Assembly (NCBI GenBank): GCA_020851735.1 | Contig: JADZCD010000024.1 | Span: 1-64,000, forward strand | Direction: 5' to 3' | Length of the DNA stretch: 64,000 nucleotides | Origin: Phycisphaeraceae bacterium | GTDB taxonomy: Bacteria; Planctomycetota; Phycisphaerae; Phycisphaerales; Phycisphaeraceae | In this document: in pieces, positions 44,790-51,925 of the stretch | How the letters are laid out: each line of letters starts with the position of its first letter | Numbering within the stretch: position 1 is the first letter of the stretch | Translations under genes and position numbers: made by a program | The notes under the pieces: generated by a model | Database searches by the model: none | What the model was told of the DNA's origin: nothing | The model's input: only the letters and a program-made list of their open reading frames with translations

Positions 44790-45725
44790 CTACGGCCAAT
44801 TCAATATCAAACTGATCCCCGTCACCGTGTTCAGCCCCAGCACCAACCGCCGAAAGTTCCCGTCGTTCATCCGCCGATTCAGCCACGCCCCCAGCGTCGT
44901 CCCCACCGGAATCAGCGGCAATAGCCACAAGCTCAGCTCCAGATTGTCGACCTTGAGCATCCCCAGCATCTGGTACGGCACGAGCTTAATGAAGTTAACC
45001 AGGAAAAAGTAAATCACCGCCGTGCCGATGAACGTCTGCCGCGGCAATTTCTGCGTCAACAGATAAATCGTGATCACCGGCCCAGCCGCATGCGCCAGCG
45101 TCGAAACCACCCCCGCGAAAAATCCCGCCCCCACCGGAAACAGACGTGTCAACGAGCCGCGCACGTCAGTAAGCGGTTCAGCCCCCGGCTCAGCCGGGGG
45201 GTTCACCCCCGCCCCCGAAAGTGCGCCCGGTATCCCACTCTGGTCGTTTAGCGGGCGATCGCAGATCGCCGCGTCCCCCGACTCCCTGTCCCCCATCGCC
45301 ACCTTGCGAAACAAACGATTCTTCAAAAACTCCCCCACCGGATACACCACGCAGATATACCCCACCGTCCGCTCCAGCGCCCGCCCGTGCTCGTCAGCGT
45401 CTCCCATCGCAAAAATCAGCACCGCCCCCACCGCGATCCCCACCACCGACGCCGGCACCAGCCGCCGCATCTGCTTGCCGTCCCACGTCCCCCAGTGGTG
45501 ATAGATGCTCAGCACGTCCGCCACCAGCATCAGCGGCAAGAGCGAACCCAGCGCCTTCTGCGGCGAACCGACCGCCAGAATAAGCAGCGGACTGGAAATC
45601 ACTCCGATCCCGCTGCCGAATCCGCTCTTGCCCATCCCCAGCAAAATAATCGCCGCCGCCGCCAGCACCCAGCTCACCAGCGGGTGCGGCCCATCCACAA
45701 ACGGCACTGCCCAGGCCAAACTCAT
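44790..45725 (-). CDS. Sulfite exporter TauE/SafE-family permease with repeat-derived loop
   Basis: Membrane permease of the TauE/SafE (DUF81) family, usually exporting sulfur-containing anions. Seen: AAIILLGMGKSGFGSGIGVISSPLLILAVGSP in the first half and FFAGVVSTLAHAAGPVITIYLLTQKLPRQTFIGTAVIYFFLVNFIKLVPY in the second, the paired family repeats. Residues about 145-195 (DAAICDRPLND ... EPLTDVRGSLTR) are encoded by three kinds of genomic repeat and lie in the loop between the two halves. The frame is intact, 311 aa. The substrate is unknown. Confidence 0.85.
   Translation of the reverse strand: MSLAWAVPFVDGPHPLVSWVLAAAAIILLGMGKSGFGSGIGVISSPLLILAVGSPQKALGSLLPLMLVADVLSIYHHWGTWDGKQMRRLVPASVVGIAVGAVLIFAMGDADEHGRALERTVGYICVVYPVGEFLKNRLFRKVAMGDRESGDAAICDRPLNDQSGIPGALSGAGVNPPAEPGAEPLTDVRGSLTRLFPVGAGFFAGVVSTLAHAAGPVITIYLLTQKLPRQTFIGTAVIYFFLVNFIKLVPYQMLGMLKVDNLELSLWLLPLIPVGTTLGAWLNRRMNDGNFRRLVLGLNTVTGISLILNWP
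45141..45293. repeat. Repeat mosaic inside the TauE/SafE gene
   Basis: In order on the plus strand: GAGCCGCGCACGTCAGTAAG (45154), the GCCCCCGGCTCAGCCGGGGG hairpin (45181-45200), a CCCCCGAAAG unit, and a GTTTAGCGG REP (45245-45273). All are in frame on the minus strand. Confidence 0.88.
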
Positions 45726-45786
45726 CCGTCTTCCTTTCAGCCTTCCGCGAACTGTGATTACTGATCCATTTCCTCGCCCCCGCGCC

Positions 45787-45814
45787 GTTTAGCGGGCGAT
45801 CGCAGATCGCCGCG
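45787..45814 (+). repeat. REP palindrome, GTTTAGCGG family
   Basis: GTTTAGCGGGCGATCG then CAGATCGCCGCG, matching the direct REP copies at the transposase. It lies between two minus-strand genes. Confidence 0.85.
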
Positions 45815-45889
45815 TTCCGGCTCCTTTCTCCCATGCTCCCAAGCCGGACCCCAGCGGTCCCCCGCGAAGATCCCGTTTCCCCCGCCCCC

Positions 45890-46858
45890 TCACGGCGTAA
45901 ACGGCTCGGTAATCGTCTTCTCCACCCACGCGTTCTGCGTGTCCAGCGGCCGGTGAATCAGCAGGTATCCGTTCTCCTCTTCCAACACGCGGAACACCTG
46001 GTCCTGCTCGCCCAAACCCAGCCCTATCGCCTCCGCCTTGGGCTCGATCATCAGGGCGGCGTTTTCCTTCAGCCGCACCCACGGCCCCGCCGCCGGCGCC
46101 GCCAGATTCAGCTCCCAGTCAAACGGCTTAAACTCCAGCTCGTAGCCGGCAAAATCCCGCCCCATGATCTTCCCCACGTAGCCCGCCAACGCGTCCTGCC
46201 CGCCGAAATCCTCGGCATACCACTGAAAAATCGACGACAGCTCCAGCGTCTTATCCTCTTCCCGCACCCGGTTGCGCCTCGTGTCCGTCGTAAACACCCG
46301 CAGGTTGTCCTCCAAACCCTGCCCCAGCGTCGCCCCCCGATACGCCCGGTTCAACAGCAGCGGCGCCGACTTGGCCGCCCCCACCAGCGCCAGGTGAATC
46401 CGCGGCTCCTTGAAATCCTGGGCCAGCAGCTGCTCAAGCTGGTTGAGCGAAACGTGTTTTCCCGACACCAGCAGCAGACGATCGTTGAACAGACTCCACT
46501 CGTTTTCCGCCGGCGAATACCCCGCCTTAAATCGCTCCGCCACCGTCCGCAACACCGTCGCGTTATACAGATTGATGTAATACGCCAGCTTCTCTTCCCG
46601 CGTCAGCGCGCTCGGATCCACCGCCCCCAGCTTCTCCAGATAAGCCAGAAGGTCCTGGTAATGCTCCTCCCGCAGCGTTAGATAATCCACCGCGTCCCCG
46701 CGCACCGTTGCCGCCAGAATCACGTCCAGCGCCTGGTGATAATCCTCGCCCGCCTGCGTCGCCTGTCCCCACGCCCACGAACCGGCGCATACCCACGCCA
46801 CCACCAGCATGCACATAATCCACTTCACCGCCTGCTCCGGAATATGCCCATTGCCCAT
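45890..46858 (-). CDS. DUF547 domain-containing exported protein
   Basis: Seen: N-terminal signal segment (VKWIMCMLVVAWVCAGSWAWGQA), then the DUF547 core with DYLTLREEHYQDLLAYLEKL, REEKLAYYINLYNATVLRTV, and PRIHLALVGAAKSAPLLLNRAYRGATLGQGLEDNLRVF; the usual family pattern includes NxAF/YN and HfaLncgs-like segments. A C-terminal addition of about 60 residues follows. Length 322 aa. The ATG at 46858 follows GGTGGAG. The function of DUF547 is not established. Confidence 0.82.
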   Translation of the reverse strand: MGNGHIPEQAVKWIMCMLVVAWVCAGSWAWGQATQAGEDYHQALDVILAATVRGDAVDYLTLREEHYQDLLAYLEKLGAVDPSALTREEKLAYYINLYNATVLRTVAERFKAGYSPAENEWSLFNDRLLLVSGKHVSLNQLEQLLAQDFKEPRIHLALVGAAKSAPLLLNRAYRGATLGQGLEDNLRVFTTDTRRNRVREEDKTLELSSIFQWYAEDFGGQDALAGYVGKIMGRDFAGYELEFKPFDWELNLAAPAAGPWVRLKENAALMIEPKAEAIGLGLGEQDQVFRVLEEENGYLLIHRPLDTQNAWVEKTITEPFTP

Positions 46859-46901
46859 GTCACGTCGCTCCACCTGTCGTTCTTGCGCCCTTCCCCTTTT
46901 T

Positions 46902-46926
46902 CAGCTCCCGGCTCCGCCGGGGGATA
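46902..46926. repeat. CCCGGCTCCGCCGGG hairpin
   Basis: CAGCTCCCGGCTCCGCCGGG with the following GGATAC is one of five copies of this hairpin. It sits between the DUF547 and ceramidase-like genes. Confidence 0.75.
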
Positions 46927-46940
46927 CGCCGCCCCTTGTC

Positions 46941-48425
46941 TTATCCGCCCACTCCCGTCAACCCCAGCTTCTCCATCATCCGCTCCGCCAAATCATTCAC
47001 ATAAGGCCCCGCCCACGGACCAAAAAAGTTCAGACTCCGCGTCTCATACCCGCCCTCACGCAGAAAAACATCCTTACCCACCAGGTATCCTAAGTAATCC
47101 CCGTTAAAACTCGTCGCCGCCAGCGTCGCGCCCCGACGCTGTGCCCATGTTGCCAGTTCCTCAGCCAATCCTCCCGCGTAATCCGCCGGGAACCCCGCCA
47201 GCACCACCGGGCCGATCCGCACCATCTGCAGGTGCGTCTTGCCGTCGGTCAGCAGCTTCCCCCAGATCGGGCTGAACTGCCATTGCGTGCCCATGCAGAT
47301 CCGCGTCGGCGGCATCTGCACCTCCAGCACCAGGCTGCCCAGCGTCACCTGTCCGGCATATTTCGTCTGCTCTTTGATCGCCGGCAACAGCGCTCCCGCC
47401 AGCGCCTCGCCCAGCAGTCGCGCCGATGCAAAACCATCCCCCGCCGGAAACCGCGTCGGCGTGGCGTCCCCCACCGCGCCGGCCGCAAAACACACCATCT
47501 TCGCCCCCGTCTCACGCTTAAGCGTCTCCACCAGCGCCCCCGGATAATCCGGGCTCAGCCGGTGCGCCCGCGCTCCGATCGTCGTCGCATGCGCTCCGAA
47601 CACCACCAGAATCGCCAGCGGATTCCCCGCCGGCTTGGCCGTCACCGCCGCCTGCCCTTTGGCCTTGGGCTTGGCCTTTTCCTCCGCCCGCCGAAACACC
47701 ACCGCCGTAAGCTGGTCATACGACTTGCCCCCCTTCTCCACGCGATTGTGCTGCATCCCCTCCGGGTACGCCGTCACCACCCCCACCTCCGCCGCCTGCA
47801 GCGTCGCCCGCGATTCCGTCACCGCCTTGGCCAGTTGCCCCGCCAACTTTTCAAAATAGGCCGCGTCAAACGCCCCGAACGTCGGTCGCTCAATGAACTT
47901 CCGCGCGTAACCCCCCGGCCCCGTGTGCGTGTGGCTGGCTGAAAAATAAATCTCCTCCGCCTTCAAACCCGTCTTGGCCAATACCGCCGCCCGCAGCTCC
48001 GCCGTGACCATCAACAGATCCGCCGTCAGAATCGTCACCTTCACGTCCCCGCACCCGACCGTCAGCGCCCGCGCCCGGCAAGGACCGTCCACCCCCTCCA
48101 CCCGCGCGTGCGGATTGCGCGAATACCCCGCCATCGGATGCCCCTCCGCCGGGCTGATGTCCACTTCCGCCATCCCCACTTCCAGCGCCCCCTCCGCCAG
48201 CGCCGGCCCCGTCGCCCCCAACTTCGCCAGCGTCCATTGCTGATACGCGCTGTCTTCAAACCCACGATTGTCCGCCGGCCAAGGCCCGATCACCGCCCAG
48301 CCCGCCAACAGGATCACCAGCGCCACCCAGCGCTTCTTGATCCGCCAGCCCCGCCCCTTGGGCCCCGATGCCTGCGCACCGCCCCCCGCCTGCTCATCCG
48401 CCGCATAAGTATTTCCAGGCTGCAT
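46941..48425 (-). CDS. Neutral/alkaline ceramidase-like hydrolase, membrane-anchored
   Basis: Seen: an N-terminal anchor (KKRWVALVILLAGWAVIGPWP), then VGMAEVDISPAEGHPMAGYSRN (DITPP-like start of the neutral ceramidase domain), TILTADLLMVTAELRAAV, and the zinc-binding SASHTHTGPGGYARKFI with the nucleophile-type Gly/Ser nearby. Length 494 aa, lacking most of the C-terminal Ig-like domain of true ceramidases. Planctomycetes carry many such proteins of unknown substrate. Its start overlaps the end of the upstream CPBP gene by 32 bp, implying co-translation. Confidence 0.8.
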   Translation of the reverse strand: MQPGNTYAADEQAGGGAQASGPKGRGWRIKKRWVALVILLAGWAVIGPWPADNRGFEDSAYQQWTLAKLGATGPALAEGALEVGMAEVDISPAEGHPMAGYSRNPHARVEGVDGPCRARALTVGCGDVKVTILTADLLMVTAELRAAVLAKTGLKAEEIYFSASHTHTGPGGYARKFIERPTFGAFDAAYFEKLAGQLAKAVTESRATLQAAEVGVVTAYPEGMQHNRVEKGGKSYDQLTAVVFRRAEEKAKPKAKGQAAVTAKPAGNPLAILVVFGAHATTIGARAHRLSPDYPGALVETLKRETGAKMVCFAAGAVGDATPTRFPAGDGFASARLLGEALAGALLPAIKEQTKYAGQVTLGSLVLEVQMPPTRICMGTQWQFSPIWGKLLTDGKTHLQMVRIGPVVLAGFPADYAGGLAEELATWAQRRGATLAATSFNGDYLGYLVGKDVFLREGGYETRSLNFFGPWAGPYVNDLAERMMEKLGLTGVGG

Positions 48426-49404
48426 ATCCCACTCTTAAGTTCATTAAACCCTGTTCGCCTAAACTCACCCACGCTCCGATCCCCAGCACCATGTGGCTGA
48501 CCAGCAGCAGGGGCAAATTGCGATACGCCCGGAAATGCCACGTCCAGAATAACCCCGCTAACAGCGTCATCAAAGTCAAAGGCAGATTCGGCAAGTGCAG
48601 CATCCCGAACGCCACGCTGCTGCCGACAATCACCCGCCCCGTGGATGCCTCCCCTCGCCTGCCGGCCGACAACTCCGCCAAGCGATTGTTCAAGAAACAT
48701 TGCAGCAACACCTGCTGGGCCGCCATCCCCATCGAATACTTCAACACCCACCAACCCGTCGGCCGCTGCCACCCTTCCGCGCCCATCACCCCGTGCGCCG
48801 CTACCAGACCCGTCAGCGCCGCCAACGTGAAAATCGCCACACTCTTTCCCCCCCGCCACCATCCCGCCGGCCTTAATCCCAACTCTTCAGCCGACTCCCT
48901 CGCCCGCAACCATGACTCGACCACCACCGCCCCCGCCACCACGCCCACCGCCACCGTCCAAAACGCCCCCCACCCCTTGCTCGCCTCCACCCACCGCCAA
49001 GGCTGCCAGATCAATACCAACAACATCCCCACCACCACCCCAACCTCCACCCCCGCAAGTACCCCCGCCCCCGGAAGCTGGCGCATCAACGAGCCGCGCA
49101 CGTCAGTAAGCGGTGCCTCGTGTTCCCCCTCCCCCGGAAGCCCCGCCCCGAAAAGTTTCTTTCCCTTCTCCTCTCTACTCTCTACTTTCTCCTCTCTCTC
49201 TTCCCCCGCCCCCGGAAGCAACTCCTTTGGGTGCCACACAGCATCGCGCAGCGTGCTGTGTGCCTCACCCCCCACCCCTGCCCCCGGAATATCCCCCGGA
49301 AGTGCCCCCGGAATCGCCCCCCGTTTAGCGGGCGATCGCGGATCGCCGTCCGCCTTTTCGCCCCCCGCCCGCCCGCCATCGCCAGATGTCTCTTGCTTGG
49401 CCAT
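48394..49404 (-). CDS. CPBP-family (Abi) intramembrane protease homologue with repeat-derived N-terminal region
   Basis: Seen: C-terminal membrane domain with motif 2 FGMLHLPN and motif 3 SHMVLGIGAWV. Motif 1, normally EExxxR, reads MAAQQVLLQCFLNNRL, with Gln-Gln instead of Glu-Glu, so activity is doubtful or altered. Residues about 18-115 from the ATG at 49404 (AIPGALPGDIPGAG, TLRDAVWHPKE, PLTDVRGSLMRQLPGAG) are encoded by REP, CCCCCGGAAG, CACACAGCA and GAGCCGCG repeats; the first true membrane segment begins afterwards. An in-frame start further upstream (49530) is also possible. It shares an operon with the ceramidase-like gene. Confidence 0.75.
   Translation of the reverse strand: MAKQETSGDGGRAGGEKADGDPRSPAKRGAIPGALPGDIPGAGVGGEAHSTLRDAVWHPKELLPGAGEEREEKVESREEKGKKLFGAGLPGEGEHEAPLTDVRGSLMRQLPGAGVLAGVEVGVVVGMLLVLIWQPWRWVEASKGWGAFWTVAVGVVAGAVVVESWLRARESAEELGLRPAGWWRGGKSVAIFTLAALTGLVAAHGVMGAEGWQRPTGWWVLKYSMGMAAQQVLLQCFLNNRLAELSAGRRGEASTGRVIVGSSVAFGMLHLPNLPLTLMTLLAGLFWTWHFRAYRNLPLLLVSHMVLGIGAWVSLGEQGLMNLRVGYAAWKYLCGG
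49040..49349. repeat. Repeat mosaic inside the CPBP-homologue gene
   Basis: In order on the plus strand: CCCCCGGAAG units, GAGCCGCGCACGTCAGTAAG (49091), another CCCCCGGAAG, a CTCTACTCTCTACTTTCTCC heptamer-like tract, a CCCCCGGAAG unit, the CACACAGCA palindrome (49229-49264), three more CCCCCGGAA units and a GTTTAGCGG REP (49323-49349). This is the densest coding mosaic in the window. Confidence 0.88.
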
Positions 49405-49520
49405 CAGTCTCTTCCGCTTCCCCCCGCGTGGCGACCCTCCCCCGCTGCCATCATCCCCTAATCCAAATGATAAGCGAAAATCCCCCTCCCCCTCTTTAAG
49501 CCGCTGACAAAAAAGACGAC

Positions 49521-49644
49521 TAACCGCCAAGACGCCAAGGACGCCAAGTTACGCAAAGTCACGAATCAACGATTTTATGGCCCAAAAAATATTCTCCTTA
49601 GCTGCTCTCTTGGCGATCTTGGCGACTTGGCGGTTCATTTTGTT
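49521..49644 (+). repeat. MITE-like repeat, copy B (about 124 bp)
   Basis: Left end TAACCGCCAAGACGCCAAGG and right end CTTGGCGACTTGGCGGTT are imperfect inverted repeats. The internal part (TTACGCAAAG, ATTTTATGGCC, AAAAATATT) aligns with the reverse complement of copy A at 38288-38410. Confidence 0.8.
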
Positions 49645-49665
49645 AAGAGTTCTCCGCCAAAAAAA

Positions 49666-49715
49666 ATCCCCAGGCTCCGCAGCCGACTCTAGGCTGAGGA
49701 ACCCGGGGATCTGAT
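49666..49715 (-). terminator. Terminator of the PEP-CTERM gene
   Basis: On the minus strand the arms ATCCCCGGGTTCCTCAGCCT and GGCTGCGGAGCCTGGGGAT form a branched stem followed by eight T. Confidence 0.8.
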
Positions 49716-49733
49716 TGGTGTCTTACCTATAAC

Positions 49734-50426
49734 CTACCGCCGCCGCCAACCCAGCCCCGCCATCACCGCCAACACCATCGCCCCCGTCCCCGGCTCAGGA
49801 ATCTCCGTCGCCGAATGGATCACAAAACTCACGCTCTGCTCATACATCATCGGGCTAGCGCCCGAACTCTGGCCGTACCCCATCGGGTCATCCTGAAATG
49901 CCTGAAAATCAAACTCGCCCGAATCGCCGAACAGATACCCCCGATACATCCGCGTGGTCACGGTGTACTGCCCCACCGCCAACGTGCCGATCGCTTCCAG
50001 ATATTCGTGCGGGCCGTAGATGGTGGCCGTAGCAGCGCCCGTTGACACAAAGTACGCATCCAGAAAAATATTCGACCCTTCCTGTGTCAGGTGGGTGGCG
50101 AAATATCCCAGCGATGGCATGTGCTGAAAACTCGGCGCCACAATCGTCAACTGATCCTCTTCCGTCAGCCAGATCGTATCCTGCGCCGGTGAAGCAGGCG
50201 CCGACGAAAACGGGTCAAAGTACCTCCACTTCGCCGGACTGTCCCCCAATTCAATCTCCCTGCTTTCCCGCACGTGCAGCTTCCGCACGCCATGCTCAGG
50301 CCACAAAGAGACGACCCCGTCTAAATCCCCCTCTACTATAAAATCCGCCTTCCCCATCGAACCCCATCCCCCCGCCGCCAACATCCCAGCCGCCAACACA
50401 ACCCAACGCAGGCGAATGACTGCCAT
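49734..50426 (-). CDS. PEP-CTERM sorting domain protein
   Basis: Secreted or surface protein, 230 aa. Seen: a signal peptide (MAVIRLRWVVLAAGMLAAGGWGSMGKA), a beta-rich middle without a recognised domain, and IPEPGTGAMVLAVMAGLGWRRR, the PEP motif, hydrophobic helix and basic tail processed by exosortase systems. Monocistronic with its own terminator. The specific function is unknown. Confidence 0.88.
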   Translation of the reverse strand: MAVIRLRWVVLAAGMLAAGGWGSMGKADFIVEGDLDGVVSLWPEHGVRKLHVRESREIELGDSPAKWRYFDPFSSAPASPAQDTIWLTEEDQLTIVAPSFQHMPSLGYFATHLTQEGSNIFLDAYFVSTGAATATIYGPHEYLEAIGTLAVGQYTVTTRMYRGYLFGDSGEFDFQAFQDDPMGYGQSSGASPMMYEQSVSFVIHSATEIPEPGTGAMVLAVMAGLGWRRR

Positions 50427-50862
50427 GTCGCGTCTCCTCTGGCCAAACAGAATTAGGGTTTTCCCGGAGGCGATGCCCCCGAACTGTGGCTACTTAAGGT
50501 CAAGCAGTGAAATATTATCCCGCCATTCCCCGACGGCGATAAAAACACATCTTTTTTTTGACCCTAACCATCAACCACACAAAACATTTCCTGCGGCCAA
50601 GAGTGCCGTGCGCCCCTCCACCGTCGGTCTCTTCCGGGGGCACTTCCGGGGGCACTTCCGGGGGGCCAGGGAAGAAATCCCTGGGCATCGCCACCTTCCA
50701 TCGTTTAGCGGGTGGACCGAAGGTCCCCTCCCTATACCACCCGGCAATCACCCCCTGAAAAATCCCCGCCCCCCAAAAAACCGGTTATAACAACACCATT
50801 CTCACCCCCCTTACACCAACCACAGCTCAAATCTTTCGCCCCCCTCCCCCCGGATCACCAAC
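50427..50862. other. Intergenic region with CCCCCGGAAG (inverted), hairpin and REP
   Basis: Three CTTCCGGGGGCA-type units (50630-50665) are followed by an AGGGA / TCCCT hairpin of the AAGCCC family (50666-50687) and a REP variant GTTTAGCGGGTGGACCG with AGGTCCCC (50703-50728). No coding sequence is seen. Confidence 0.75.
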
Positions 50863-51813
50863 ATGACTCTCCCCCACTCCTTCCCCTTCGACCCCACCTA
50901 CCAATACGACCTGCCCGCTCTTCTCCAAGTCCCTTCGCCTCCGCCTCCCCCCGACTTCGCCTCGTTCTGGCAGGACACGTTCGCCCAGGTCCAGCGAATC
51001 CCCTTGGACATCGAGCTGACCGAACTGCCCCGCCGCGAAGATCAGCAGCGCGTCTTTGAAGTCCAATACACCGGCCTGGACGGCTTCCGCGTCGGCGCCT
51101 GGATTCGCTTGCCGCGCACGCCCGTGCAGCGCGGCATGGTCGTCAGCCACGGCTACGGCGGACGCGAAGGCCCCGACCTCTGGATCCCCGGCCCGCCCGC
51201 CGTCGCCATCTTCCCCTGTGCCCGCGGGTTCAACCGCTCCGCCCGTCCCGACCTGCCCAAAGAAGCCAACGCCCACGTCCTCCACGGCATCGCCGCCAAG
51301 GAAACCTACATCCACCGCCACTGCGCCGCCGATCTCTGGTCCGCCGCCAGCGTCCTGGCCGAACTTTATCCTCAAACCGCCGCTTGTCTGGATTATCTTG
51401 GCATCAGCTTCGGCGGGGGCATCGGCGCTCTGGCTCTGCCCTGGGACAGCCGCTTCCGCAAAGCGTTCCTGGGCGTGCCCAGCTTCGGCAATCACCCCCT
51501 GCGCGTCACCCTCGACTGCGTCGGCAGCGGATCCGCCATCCGCCAGCTTTACCTGCAAAATCCCGCCGTCCTGCAAGTCCTGCGCTATTTCGATTCCGCC
51601 TCCGCCGCACGCTCGATCCGCATCCCCACCGCCGTCGTCGCCGCCCTCTTCGACCCCGCCGTCCCTCCGCCCGGACAGTTCGCCGTCTTTAACGCCCTGG
51701 CTGGACCTAAACAACTTATCGTCCGCCAGGCCGATCACTTCGAATACGCCGCCTCCGACACCGAATGGCAGATGCTCAACAACACCCTCGACGCCTGGTT
51801 CCACCTGCCCTAG
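50863..51813 (+). CDS. Acetylxylan esterase (AXE1 family)
   Basis: Alpha/beta hydrolase removing acetyl groups from xylan or related acetylated sugars. Seen: DFASFWQDT near the start, GMVVSHGYGGREGPD, nucleophile Ser182 in LGISFGGGIGAL, Asp in ALFDPAVPP and His in ADHFEYA, completing the triad. Length 316 aa. No signal peptide, so intracellular, as in other carbohydrate esterase family 7 members. Confidence 0.9.
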   Translation: MTLPHSFPFDPTYQYDLPALLQVPSPPPPPDFASFWQDTFAQVQRIPLDIELTELPRREDQQRVFEVQYTGLDGFRVGAWIRLPRTPVQRGMVVSHGYGGREGPDLWIPGPPAVAIFPCARGFNRSARPDLPKEANAHVLHGIAAKETYIHRHCAADLWSAASVLAELYPQTAACLDYLGISFGGGIGALALPWDSRFRKAFLGVPSFGNHPLRVTLDCVGSGSAIRQLYLQNPAVLQVLRYFDSASAARSIRIPTAVVAALFDPAVPPPGQFAVFNALAGPKQLIVRQADHFEYAASDTEWQMLNNTLDAWFHLP

Positions 51814-51836
51814 CGCCCCGCCCCCTGCGCATCCCA

Positions 51837-51903
51837 AAGCCCAGGGCCTCCGCGCCCTGGGAATCTCTATGTTCTGTTTAGCGGGCGATCGCAGATCGCC
51901 GCG
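51837..51903. repeat. AAGCCC hairpin and REP palindrome
   Basis: The hairpin CCCAGGGC / GCCCTGGG (51837-51861) is followed by a GTTTAGCGG REP (51876-51903), between convergent genes. Confidence 0.8.
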
Positions 51904-51925
51904 TCCCCGCGTCCCCCCCTCCCCC

